Shown piece by piece: positions 36,000 to 44,609 of a stretch of DNA of 64,000 nt. Below the pieces are notes generated by a model. It was not told the DNA's origin, ran no database searches, and saw nothing but the letters and a program-made list of their open reading frames with translations. How positions within the stretch are numbered: the stretch's first letter is position 1; each line of letters starts with the position of its first letter. The translations under genes and the position numbers were made by a program. Source of the stretch: Paraburkholderia sp. FT54 (GTDB lineage: Bacteria > Pseudomonadota > Gammaproteobacteria > Burkholderiales > Burkholderiaceae); assembly GCF_031585635.1 (NCBI RefSeq), contig NZ_CP134197.1, positions 310,001-374,000 of the forward strand, given 5' to 3'.

Positions 36000-36941
36000 T
36001 CACTGCGCCGCCGGCAGACCTGATGGCCCGGCGAGGCGCAAATAAGAAAACTCCACGCGCTCCGCGTCGTCACCGATAGACTGCCCGAACGAGATCAAGC
36101 CGTGCCCCCAGAGCGTGACCTCGTCACGGCGAAGGATGAGCTCATGGCCGCCGTCGATCGTAATGCGCGTTCCGTTCGAGCTGCAATCGAGCAATACATA
36201 CCTTCCTTCGCGGCACGCGATCGATGCATGGAACCTTGAGGCGCGGCGGTCGTGCACGACGATCCTCATGCTCGCGTCACGACCGATGGTCACTCGCGTG
36301 GATGCTTCACTCATTTCCACACACGTATTCTCATATCGCAGGGTCAACAATGATGACCCAGGAGGGCGCTGCAGGTTGATACCCATGACCGTCAGATCCG
36401 CGCTTTGATGCCAGATCGCCTCGAACAACTCCGTTGGCTGTTTCTTTCCGCGCACGGGCATCGGGTAAAGGTAGCGCACCATCTGGCACAGTCTCACCGA
36501 GAGGCACTCAACGACGTCTTTGCTCGTGATGACCTGTCCTGGCGAGGCGAGGTCCCGCAGTCGGGCGGCCAGGTTCACAGTGTCGCCGAACACGTCTCCC
36601 GATTCGTCCGGCAAAATCGGGCCGAAATGAATGCCGATACACAGCGACATCGGCAATCCCGCTATCGCCGGCAACTCGGAGATAGCCAACTGCATATCTA
36701 TCGCGGCCTGCATCGCATGCTCGGCGGAGCGAAACACTGCCATGACCTCGTCGCCGATGGTCTTGACGATTCGCCCTCCCAAGCCTTCCGAGCACGATTT
36801 CATCAGCGCAATACACCGCGCAATCGTCTCGAAGGCGATCACATCGCCGACGGTCTCGTAAAGCTCGGTGCTGCCGCTTACATCCGCGAACATCACCGCC
36901 TTGTGAGACGTCTCGTGTTTCGATTCATCATCCATGAGCAA
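36000..36941 (-). CDS. Class III nucleotide cyclase with FHA domain
   Basis: The 313-residue protein combines a class III adenylate/guanylate cyclase domain (residues about 15-180) with a C-terminal FHA phosphothreonine-binding domain (about 210-300). Metal-binding Asp residues are in FADVSGSTEL and GDEVMAVF. The FHA part shows VTIGRDASMRIVVHD, SRFHASI and LLDCSSNGTRI. It has no membrane segment. FHA-linked cyclases are thought to respond to Ser/Thr kinase signalling, but no such kinase is in the window. Confidence 0.88.
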   Translation of the reverse strand: MLMDDESKHETSHKAVMFADVSGSTELYETVGDVIAFETIARCIALMKSCSEGLGGRIVKTIGDEVMAVFRSAEHAMQAAIDMQLAISELPAIAGLPMSLCIGIHFGPILPDESGDVFGDTVNLAARLRDLASPGQVITSKDVVECLSVRLCQMVRYLYPMPVRGKKQPTELFEAIWHQSADLTVMGINLQRPPGSSLLTLRYENTCVEMSEASTRVTIGRDASMRIVVHDRRASRFHASIACREGRYVLLDCSSNGTRITIDGGHELILRRDEVTLWGHGLISFGQSIGDDAERVEFSYLRLAGPSGLPAAQ

Positions 36942-37129
36942 CCCGTCAGGTCGTTCATCTGGCGCCGATGCGCCGTTCGCGAGTCGGCCCGTGGCAGGGC
37001 TTCGCTTGTCAGTGTAGTACTGGGTACGCGGTTTTGGGCCGGTACGAAGTTCATTTGGATTTCTTGCGGTCCGCTCCGTCTCATGTCGCCTTAGCCATCG
37101 TCGAAGCTCAATCCCGCCACCGCTTGCGC

Positions 37130-38180
37130 TTAGAGGAACGTCTCAGTGATATTCGTCGATGAGCGCCGTCCCAGCGCATCGAAATTCATCTCCAGCCAGG
37201 CATCGGCGCGAGAGCGGCCCAGTTCGACCAGCTTGCGCAGGAAGCCCCAATCCGCATTAAATTTGCTTGACGCGCCAAGCTCTGACATTTCCGCCTCGGC
37301 ATCGATGCTGTGGATCAGCATGCGACGGTAGCGTGTGCCGTCGAGTGCCCCTTCGTCGATCACTCGCGTAACGAAGTCGATTGCACGCATCTCGCGCATC
37401 AACGACCAGTTGAAACTCAGCGTATTGATGCGACCGAGGATTTCGTATGCCGTCGTCGGAACCTTGGGAATGCGGATGGAATTGATGCGAATGATCAGCA
37501 CGTCACGCGTATCGGTCTCATAGATGAGCGGTTAGATTGGCGGATTACCCATGTAGCCGCCGTCCCAGTAGTATTCGCCGTCAATCTCGACGGCCTGAAA
37601 AAGTTGCGGCAGGCAGCTCGAGGCCAGTACCGTCTGGACGGTGATCTCTTTGGTGGAGAACACGCGTATGCGCCCGCTCAGCACATTGGTCGCGCACAAG
37701 AACAGTTTGACGCCGGTGTTTCTCGTCAATATTTCGAAATCGACCGTTTCAGTCAACACGTCGCGTAACGGGTTGAGGTTGCATGGGTTGAGCTGGTACG
37801 GGGAGAAGAAGCGCGTGAGAAAGTTGAACATCAACCACGCGGGCGCAAGATCCATTGTGACGTAGCCAGTCACGCGATTCGGCCCGGCATGTTGCAGAGG
37901 GCTCGCCCAGGCCCGTTCGGAGATCTTGCGCCAGAATGTTTCGAGCGCGCGGCGCGCCTGATCCTGCCCCCCGCTGACGAGGCCGTAGGGCCAGCACGGT
38001 GGCATTCATGGCGCCGGCGCTGGCTCTGGTGCCGCTGATGCCGCCGATCTCGATGCGGGCGTCTTCGAGCAGGCGGTCGATTAACCCCCAACTGAAGGCG
38101 CCATGGCTGCCGCCGCCTTGCAACGCCACGCGGATGCGGCGTGGCGTGGGCGTCGTCGCCTTTCGTCGTTTCGTTTTCAT
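37130..38180 (-). pseudogene. Patatin-like phospholipase, broken
   Basis: The start at 38180 leads into a patatin domain with RVALQGGGSHGAFSWG (oxyanion loop). The nucleophile motif GTSAG is disrupted to GTRASAG by a six-base near-duplication. A frameshift follows around 38000, after which the next frame continues the family sequence (RVTGYVTMDLAPAWLMFNF, then EIDGEYYWDGGYMGNPPI with the catalytic Asp-Gly). An in-frame TAA at about 37532 replaces the Trp expected after NPPI. The same frame then continues to 37130 (PLIYETDTRDVLIIRINSI). Three lesions make it very likely inactive. Confidence 0.85.
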
Positions 38181-38242
38181 CGTGCGGCTTCTGATCTGCT
38201 GATCTGCTGATCTCCTGAGCGATGCGGTGGCCGGTGACTCGA

Positions 38243-38857
38243 TCAGCCCGCAGTGGGCCGAGCAAGCCGCCATGCAAGATTCGAACGGGCACGGGCCTCA
38301 CAGCGGGCACGGAACACGTCGGTAAGGTAGACGTGCTCACGAGCCAGCAGGGCGTTGAGGAACGCGCACACACGGCGATCGTAAGCGGCGTCGTCGAGAT
38401 CCGGTCGTTCCGCCCTGAGGTGCGCTTCGTCGCGGACAAAGCACGCGCGGTCGCTACCCAGGTCGGCCAGATCGATGTCGACAGTAAAGCGAGCGTAGGG
38501 ATTGTCCGGTACGACCGTATGCGTAGTGGCCAGAATCATGTCCGCCACGCGTTCGCTCGCAGCAATGCGGCCCTGCGCCCAGTGGAGGAACCAGTCGGTG
38601 CTGCGTTGCTCGTTGTTGGACGCTCCGGGTACGTAGATCACATCATGGCACCAAAGCGCAAGTTCGACCGCATCGGGATCGGGGATAGCCGAGCGAGCCC
38701 AGTCCAGATCGCGCAGACACCGGCGGATATGGCGCAGCGTATGGTAGAAGCGGGCAGGTTCGGCATAGAGTCGCACCAAACGGTCGTAGACGGCATCGGC
38801 GTCAATACCGCCGCAACGTGACCAAAGCGTGACGAAGCGCGCTTGTGTCTTGTCCAT
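38243..38857 (-). CDS. HD-domain phosphohydrolase-like protein
   Basis: From ATG 38857 the protein has 204 residues of the predicted metal-dependent HD phosphohydrolase family: FYHTLRHIRRCL, then the HD pair in ALWCHDVIY, His in ATTHTV and Asp in DIDLADLGSD. Members are usually annotated without a known substrate. It lies just upstream of the broken patatin gene on the same strand and divergent from the large cyclase gene. A longer start at 38908 is possible but has poorer sequence conservation. Confidence 0.8.
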   Translation of the reverse strand: MDKTQARFVTLWSRCGGIDADAVYDRLVRLYAEPARFYHTLRHIRRCLRDLDWARSAIPDPDAVELALWCHDVIYVPGASNNEQRSTDWFLHWAQGRIAASERVADMILATTHTVVPDNPYARFTVDIDLADLGSDRACFVRDEAHLRAERPDLDDAAYDRRVCAFLNALLAREHVYLTDVFRARCEARARSNLAWRLARPTAG

Positions 38858-39018
38858 TCGTCCATCCTGTGTCCGTGTGTCGGAAACTGGTCCGCTCGCG
38901 TCCGTCACCTATGAAGATTGGCTGACGCGAGAAGCGCAAGGTCGTCAAATCGGCTTGATGCAGGAATGGATTAAGCCTCTAATTGTTCTCGGGAGCGTCC
39001 GACGGATCGCGAGGCTAT

Positions 39019-42000
39019 ATGCACTGCACAAATTGCGGAGCCGAAAACCGCGATGGCGTGAGATTCTGCGAGCAATGCGGAACCGAACTTGCGCGGACCT
39101 GCGCGAATTGCGGCCACGAGTTGAGTCCGGCCGCGAAGTTTTGCAGCGAATGTGGCGCGCCTGTCGGCGAGCAATCGTCGCGATCGATGCCGGCGCGCAC
39201 GCAAGCTCCAGCACCCCTGCCGATCCATTACACGCCTTCGCACCTGGCTGCGCGTATCCTGGCCGAACAGGCGGCCCAGCAAGCGCGCGGCCAGAACGCC
39301 TGTGAACGCAAGACCATCACGGCGTTGTTTGCCGACATGGCCGGATCGACAGCGCTCATTCAGGATCTCGATCCCGAAGAAGCCCACCGGCTGATTGCCC
39401 CTGTCGTCGAACTGATGATGGAGGCCGTCCATCACTACGAGGGCTTTGTGGCCAAATCGCTCGGTGACGGAATTCTGGCCCTGTTCGGCGCCCCGATCGC
39501 CCATGAAGACCATCCGCAGCGGGCTTTGTATGCGGCGTTGCGAATGCAGCGGGCAATGCGCCGCCATAGCGACCGGATCCGGCTCGAGCGTGGCATACCG
39601 CTGCAGATCCGGGTCGGTGTCCATACCGGCGAGGTGATCGTGCGTTCTGTGCGCAAGGACGACTTGCATACGGACTACGACCCGGTGGGCCACACGATCC
39701 ACATTGCCTCGCGCATGGAGGCCATCGCCACGCCTTCGTCGATCCTCGTGAGCGAGTCCACCTTCAAGCTCACCGAAGGCTATTTCGAGTTCAAAGCCCT
39801 GGGGCAGACGCAAGTCAAGGGTGTCGCACGGGCGCTCGCTGTCTATGAGGTGGCCAGCCTCGGTGCGCTTCGTACGCGCCTCCAGGTGGCCGAGCAGCGC
39901 GGCCTGGCGAGGTTCGTCGGCCGCCAGGCGGAGCTGGAGCAATTGCGCAAGGTTTTTGACGAGGCCAAGGCGGGACGAGGGCACGTTGTCGGTGTGGTGG
40001 GCGAAGCCGGGGTGGGGAAATCGCGGCTGTTTCACGAGTTCAAGAGTCTGTTGCGGCGGGCCTGCCTCGTTGTGGAGACGTTCTCGGTTTCGCACGGCAA
40101 GTCGTTTGCCTGGTTGCCGCTCGTGCAACTCCTGGAGAATTACTTTCAGATCACGGGGGAGGACGATGAGCGCAGGCGTCGCGAAAAGGTTGCGGGCCGC
40201 GTGCTGACCCTCGAACGCAGTCTGGAAGAGGTGGTGCCCTACTTGCTTCATCTGCTTGGCATCGGCGAGCCAAATGCGGCGCTCGTGCAAATGGACTCGC
40301 AAATCCGGCGCGAGCGCATGTTCGAGGCGGTTACGCGACTGCTCGTGCGCGAAAGTCTCGACAACCCGCTCGCACTCGTGTTCGAGGACCTGCAGTGGCT
40401 CGACAATGAAACGCAGGCTTTCCTCTCGTTCCTCGTCGATGGCATGCGCAATGCGCAGATTCTCCTGCTCCTGAACTATCGGCCCGAGTTTCGCCATGAC
40501 TGGGGCGACAAGACCTGGTACACACAATTGCGCCTGGATCCGCTGGGCCGCGCCGACGCTCAGGCGCTACTCACGGCTCTCGTCGGCGATGATTCGGGGC
40601 TTGTGCCCGTCAAGCAGCTCATCCTCGACGGGACGGAAGGCAACCCGTTTTTCATCGAGGAGGTTGTGCGGACTCTGGTCGAGGAACGCGCGCTGCTCGG
40701 CGAGCCGGGCTGTTACCGGATGGAAAGGACTCCGACCGCGCTTCATATCCCGACCACCGTACAGGGCGTGCTGGCGTCTCGCATCGACCGGCTTCCGGTT
40801 GCGGAAAAGGAGTTGCTGCAAACGCTCGCGGTGATCGGCAAGGAGTTTTCTGCAAGTCTTGTTCAGCACGTCGTCGAGCAGCCTGAAGACGAGCTGATCG
40901 CCCTGTTTTCGCGCCTGGAAGCGGGAGAATTCATTTACGAGCAGCCCGCATTCCCTGAAGTGGAGTATGCGTTCAAGCACGCGCTCACTCAGGAAGTGGC
41001 AGGCAATTCGATGCTCACGGAGCGGCGCGGCGTGCTGCATGAACGTACGGCGCAGGCAATCGAGGCGCTTTTCCATAGCCGGCTCAAGGACTACTTGAAC
41101 GAGCTCGCACACCACTACAGCCTCAGCGGAAACGTCCCGAAGGCCGTGGAGTATTTACGCCGGGCCGGTCAGCAGGCCTTCCAGCGCTCGGCGAATGCGG
41201 AAGCGATCCGTCAGCTCGGCATGGCCCTGGAATTGCTCGGGCGCCTGCCTGATACGCCCGAGCGCTCCGATCAAGAACTTGCCCTGCAGCTTGCCATCGG
41301 TCCCGCGTTGATGGCGGCGAAGGGCTGGGCCGCGCCCGAAGTGGAGGCGACCTACACACGTGCAGTGGCGTTGTGCAGGCAGGTTGGAAAAACGCCTTAC
41401 CTGTTCACAGCCCAATTGGGATTGCGAATGTTTTACCAGCTACGTGCGGAGTACAAGGCGGCAAAAGAGCTCGATGAGCGGCTGCTGAGTTTTGCAGAAA
41501 ATTCACACAATCCGAGCCTCCTGATCGAAGCCCGATACCTGTTGGGGATGACGTTGTTCCGTCAGGGTGAACTCGGCCCGGCGCATGCCCAACTCGGCTG
41601 TCTGGAACGGTCGGCATCGCTCTATGACCCGGACCAACTTGACGGCGACACCTTTGTTCACGGGCGAGATCCACGAACTGTCGGGGGCAGCAGCCTTGGC
41701 TTGATCTTGTGGTACATGGGCTATCCCGATCAGGCTGTCAAGCAAGCCGAAGCATCGCTCGCTTTGGCACGGTCGATTCCCAACTTTGTGAGCCTCGGTC
41801 AAACCCTCGTCTTTAACGCGGAGCTTCATCAATTGCGGCATGAGGTGCAACTGACCAAAGACTGTGCCGCGGCGAGCATGGCGCTTTCGGCCGAACAGGG
41901 GCTTCCCGTGATCCTGGCGTGGGGAAGCATCCTTCATGGATGGGCATTGGCTCAGGAGGGCAACGCGGAGGACGGCATGGCTCGACTGCGTCAGGGGCTC

Positions 42001-42468
42001 GCCGACTATGAGGCCACGGGGGCCCGGTTGGGACGCTCGTACTTTCTGGCACTGCTGGCGCAAACTTATACAAGCGCAGGGCAGTGCGAGGCGGGGCAGA
42101 ATGCGCTGGCCGAGGCCATAGCCGTGCTCCAGAAGACGGGCGAACGCTATTACGAAGCTGAATTGAATCGGCTCAGAGGCGAATTGCTGCTTCTCCCGAC
42201 AGGCGGGCGGACCATGTCGGCCACAGACAATGAAGCCGCGCAGACATGTTTTCATGAGGCGATCGCCGTTGCCCGCCGTCAGGGTGCCAGGTCACTCGAA
42301 CTGCGCGCAGCGCTAAGTTTGGCGAGGCTTTGGACGGGACAAGGCGAGACGCGTGCTGCGCGGCAGTTGCTTGCCGCGGTCCATGGCTCATTCACGGAAG
42401 GCTTCGGGACCGCGGACTTGCAGCAGGCCAAAGTACTGCTCGACGAACTGGCTCGCTTCGACACGTGA
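39019..42468 (+). CDS. Large cyclase-ATPase signalling protein
   Basis: From ATG 39019 the protein has 1149 residues. It begins with two zinc ribbons (CTNCGAENRDGVRFCEQCG and CANCGHELSPAAKFCSECG). A class III cyclase domain follows at about 95-280, with metal Asp in FADMAGSTAL and LGDGILALFGAP. A STAND-like AAA ATPase module follows at about 310-600 (Walker A GEAGVGKSR, Walker B ALVFEDLQWLD). A long alpha-helical TPR-like C-terminus (about 720-1140) completes it. The architecture matches CyaC-like or LuxR-adjacent adenylate cyclases common in Burkholderia and rhizobia. It is soluble. An upstream TTG at 38983 is a weaker start. Confidence 0.88.
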   Translation: MHCTNCGAENRDGVRFCEQCGTELARTCANCGHELSPAAKFCSECGAPVGEQSSRSMPARTQAPAPLPIHYTPSHLAARILAEQAAQQARGQNACERKTITALFADMAGSTALIQDLDPEEAHRLIAPVVELMMEAVHHYEGFVAKSLGDGILALFGAPIAHEDHPQRALYAALRMQRAMRRHSDRIRLERGIPLQIRVGVHTGEVIVRSVRKDDLHTDYDPVGHTIHIASRMEAIATPSSILVSESTFKLTEGYFEFKALGQTQVKGVARALAVYEVASLGALRTRLQVAEQRGLARFVGRQAELEQLRKVFDEAKAGRGHVVGVVGEAGVGKSRLFHEFKSLLRRACLVVETFSVSHGKSFAWLPLVQLLENYFQITGEDDERRRREKVAGRVLTLERSLEEVVPYLLHLLGIGEPNAALVQMDSQIRRERMFEAVTRLLVRESLDNPLALVFEDLQWLDNETQAFLSFLVDGMRNAQILLLLNYRPEFRHDWGDKTWYTQLRLDPLGRADAQALLTALVGDDSGLVPVKQLILDGTEGNPFFIEEVVRTLVEERALLGEPGCYRMERTPTALHIPTTVQGVLASRIDRLPVAEKELLQTLAVIGKEFSASLVQHVVEQPEDELIALFSRLEAGEFIYEQPAFPEVEYAFKHALTQEVAGNSMLTERRGVLHERTAQAIEALFHSRLKDYLNELAHHYSLSGNVPKAVEYLRRAGQQAFQRSANAEAIRQLGMALELLGRLPDTPERSDQELALQLAIGPALMAAKGWAAPEVEATYTRAVALCRQVGKTPYLFTAQLGLRMFYQLRAEYKAAKELDERLLSFAENSHNPSLLIEARYLLGMTLFRQGELGPAHAQLGCLERSASLYDPDQLDGDTFVHGRDPRTVGGSSLGLILWYMGYPDQAVKQAEASLALARSIPNFVSLGQTLVFNAELHQLRHEVQLTKDCAAASMALSAEQGLPVILAWGSILHGWALAQEGNAEDGMARLRQGLADYEATGARLGRSYFLALLAQTYTSAGQCEAGQNALAEAIAVLQKTGERYYEAELNRLRGELLLLPTGGRTMSATDNEAAQTCFHEAIAVARRQGARSLELRAALSLARLWTGQGETRAARQLLAAVHGSFTEGFGTADLQQAKVLLDELARFDT

Positions 42469-43157
42469 TCGGTGGCGAATGTGGTGATGCTTCAGAGAAA
42501 CGCCAACGTCCCTTGTGGGTCCGGTCCGCGACATTCGAAACACCGGAGCCGAGCGGCGGTGGATGTCCGGGTGTTCAACCACTCGTCCGTGCACTGTCAA
42601 TGCCTCAGCGAGCCGCGCATGCGGTGCCAGAAACCGCCCGCGCACCCCGGATGACGCAACACACCTGCCGCCCCTCGCCAACCGCTCCCAGCCGGATGCC
42701 GAAAGCTCGAACGGAGCACGGCAGTGCATGTGTTCCAATGCGATTTTGCGTTCGAGTGGCGCACGTCGACGATCATGCGCGGACTCGCGCCAAAATTCGG
42801 GCCGAGGTTCGCCCAATCGCAGTCATATCGCCATCCCGCTAAGCCGTCGCTCGAACGGGCGCTTCGTCGAAAATCCGGACGTATGAGCCGACTCCGACGT
42901 CTGCCATACGGCGCGGACTAGCTCGTGTTCCCCAAATGTCCATCTCGGGCAACTTGCAGGACTTGACTTCGACCCCGCTGATCTTGGCGATCGCAGCGAG
43001 TCGACTGCGTGCGGAGTCGGGAAACTGCAACCTCTGACCGGATCGGATCTCACGCCAACGTGGTCGACCGTACAAACCGCGTATTGCTGTTATTTCAGGC
43101 AGGCCATAGAATCAGAGCGCCTACTAACGGCGTACCTACAAATAAGACGGAGACCTA
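42469..43157. other. Intergenic region with degenerate repeat pieces
   Basis: Near 42493-42520 the sequence CTTCAGAGAAA then TCCCTTGTGGGTC repeats the words seen at 13350-13378, so this region carries another degenerate copy of the dispersed repeat neighbourhood. No gene is supported. It ends with a GGAG ribosome binding site for the small secreted protein gene. Confidence 0.4.
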
Positions 43158-43418
43158 ATGAAGAAAATTCTTATGTGTGCTGCGGTACTGGCGCCGCTCG
43201 CTGCACACGCACAATGGAACGGTTCGCAACAGCAGGTTGGCAATATGAGCTACGGCAACTACTCCGGTCCGAACGGCCAGTCGATGAATTCGAACTCGCA
43301 GAACGTCGGCAACACGACATACACACACCAGAACTACAACGACGGTCAGGGTAATACGGTTATGCGCAACTGCACAACGCAGAAGGTCGGCAATCAGGTT
43401 TACACCAACTGCAACTAA
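43158..43418 (+). CDS. Small secreted protein with VGN repeats
   Basis: The 86-residue protein has a clear signal peptide (MKKILMCAAVLAPLAAHAQ) and a mature part built of three imperfect repeats around QQVGNMSYGNYSG, QNVGNTTYTHQNY and QKVGNQVYTNC, rich in Asn, Gly, Gln and Tyr. The second and third repeats are separated by a Cys that could pair with the C-terminal Cys. The ATG follows GGAGACCTA. I do not recognise the family; repeats of this kind suggest a small beta-structured surface or periplasmic protein. Confidence 0.75.
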   Translation: MKKILMCAAVLAPLAAHAQWNGSQQQVGNMSYGNYSGPNGQSMNSNSQNVGNTTYTHQNYNDGQGNTVMRNCTTQKVGNQVYTNCN

Positions 43419-43424
43419 CAAACT

Positions 43425-43923
43425 GTGCAGGCTCCATGTTTGACGTCCTCGGGTCGCCATTCTTCATTCGTCGCTGTGCGATGGGGAACGTATGCGTGCG
43501 TTGTTCGTTGCTATTGCAATCCTAGTCCCAACTTTCACATCTGCTTCAAATTGACAAGTCGTTCGCAAAGGCACTTCCAGCTGGATAGGACACCTGTCGG
43601 GTCAACCAACAATGGTCAGCTTCAGCCTTTATCCGTTTCGGTCCTTGTCGATCGAGATAGTATCGCGAGCATGAACGAGGAAATGAAGACCGTGTGGTGG
43701 AAAGAAACAGCGACTGAATAATAGGCAATGAAAAGTATTATTCAAATTGCCGGACCTGCAATCAAATCGGTTCCCGTGTGGACTGCAATTAGGAAGTCGT
43801 CTGCATCGCCGCTTCAATCTTCGCGGCTTTGGTGGCCGTCGGAACGATGCGTAACAACAACGAGAAGTTCCAAGAAATACGCTACCACGCATGCGATCTG
43901 CATGGCGTAAGGAAACCTAATAA
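43425..43923. other. Decayed small-gene stretch
   Basis: At 43491 an ATG opens a perfect signal-peptide-like frame (MRALFVAIAILVPTFTSASN) that hits a TGA at once. At 43728 another ATG opens MKSIIQIAGPAIKSV, and a hydrophobic continuation (CIAASIFAALVAVG) is found only in a shifted frame. Both look like former small exported or membrane proteins disabled by point changes. Confidence 0.35.
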
Positions 43924-44049
43924 ATGAAAACGATTATCCTAATAACGCTTGTCTCACTCCTCGCTGGTTGCAGTGGCATGGGCGGCGCCATGTTCGCCGG
44001 CGCCCTTCAAGGATTCGGCGAAGGCGCTGCGCAAGCCTTGCGCCAATAA
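43924..44049 (+). CDS. Tiny lipoprotein
   Basis: The ATG at 43924, preceded by AAGGAAA, opens a 41-residue frame: a signal peptide with lipobox LLAGC (Cys near residue 17) and a short Gly/Ala-rich mature part ending ALRQ. After the TAA the same frame stays open for about 34 more residues (ending RNWFAFGLRA), so the gene may have been longer and cut by a nonsense change. Confidence 0.55.
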   Translation: MKTIILITLVSLLAGCSGMGGAMFAGALQGFGEGAAQALRQ

Positions 44050-44609
44050 TCTGATGGCGCTCCCGTCCCAAGAAGTGGCACGGCAAGCGCGGCGCTCGGA
44101 GACATCGACCTTCCGCCGAATCACCGCAACTGGTTTGCGTTTGGCTTGCGGGCTTAGTGTCTTCCCGTGACGACGACCGTCAATGCTACGCATGCCGAAA
44201 TTCAACGAGGAGATGGCTATCTAGCGTGGCAGCGGGCGCTTTGCGAAGTTGCTTACGCAACGGGCCGAGACCGACATCGTCGTGTTGAACGAATACCAAG
44301 CTGGGGAAGCTCCTGGCCGAAACAATGCTCGACATCGAGTCTATGACGCGGTGCGCTGCACTGTCGCCCGCGAACGGGAAAGAGGTCCGGCGATCAATCT
44401 GGATTATCGATGTCGGTCAGGTTGAGCCGACCGAGAATGCCCGTCAAAGTTGAAAATTAGTAACAGGCCGGCGCAGTCGGGAGTCCGGTCTATAGTCGAA
44501 ACCAGCCATACGATAGCCGCTGAGTCTTGAGGCAGCTCCGGGTCGAGTTATGCCTTTCGCATATCTGTTGCGATCAGCCATCGATTGAGGTCGGCGTCGG
44601 ACCGGGTTC
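44050..44609. other. Intergenic region left of the IS1182-type element
   Basis: No supported gene. The first 110 bases continue the reading frame of the tiny lipoprotein after its stop. The rest holds short fragments in several frames and looks like decayed sequence. Confidence 0.35.

Noticed and set aside
38971..40527. 518-codon minus-strand frame opposite the large cyclase
   Set aside because: The cyclase motifs on the plus strand are unambiguous. The antisense product has no recognisable domain.
36000..42468. CBASS or Thoeris-like anti-phage system around the cyclases and patatin
   Set aside because: The cyclases are class III (Asp-metal type), not CD-NTases; no Cap2/Cap3 or TIR genes are present, and the patatin is broken.
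43158..43418. VGN repeats as possible ice-nucleation or curli-type protein
   Set aside because: The repeats are only three and short, and the spacing does not match curlin or ice-nucleation repeats, so no function is claimed.
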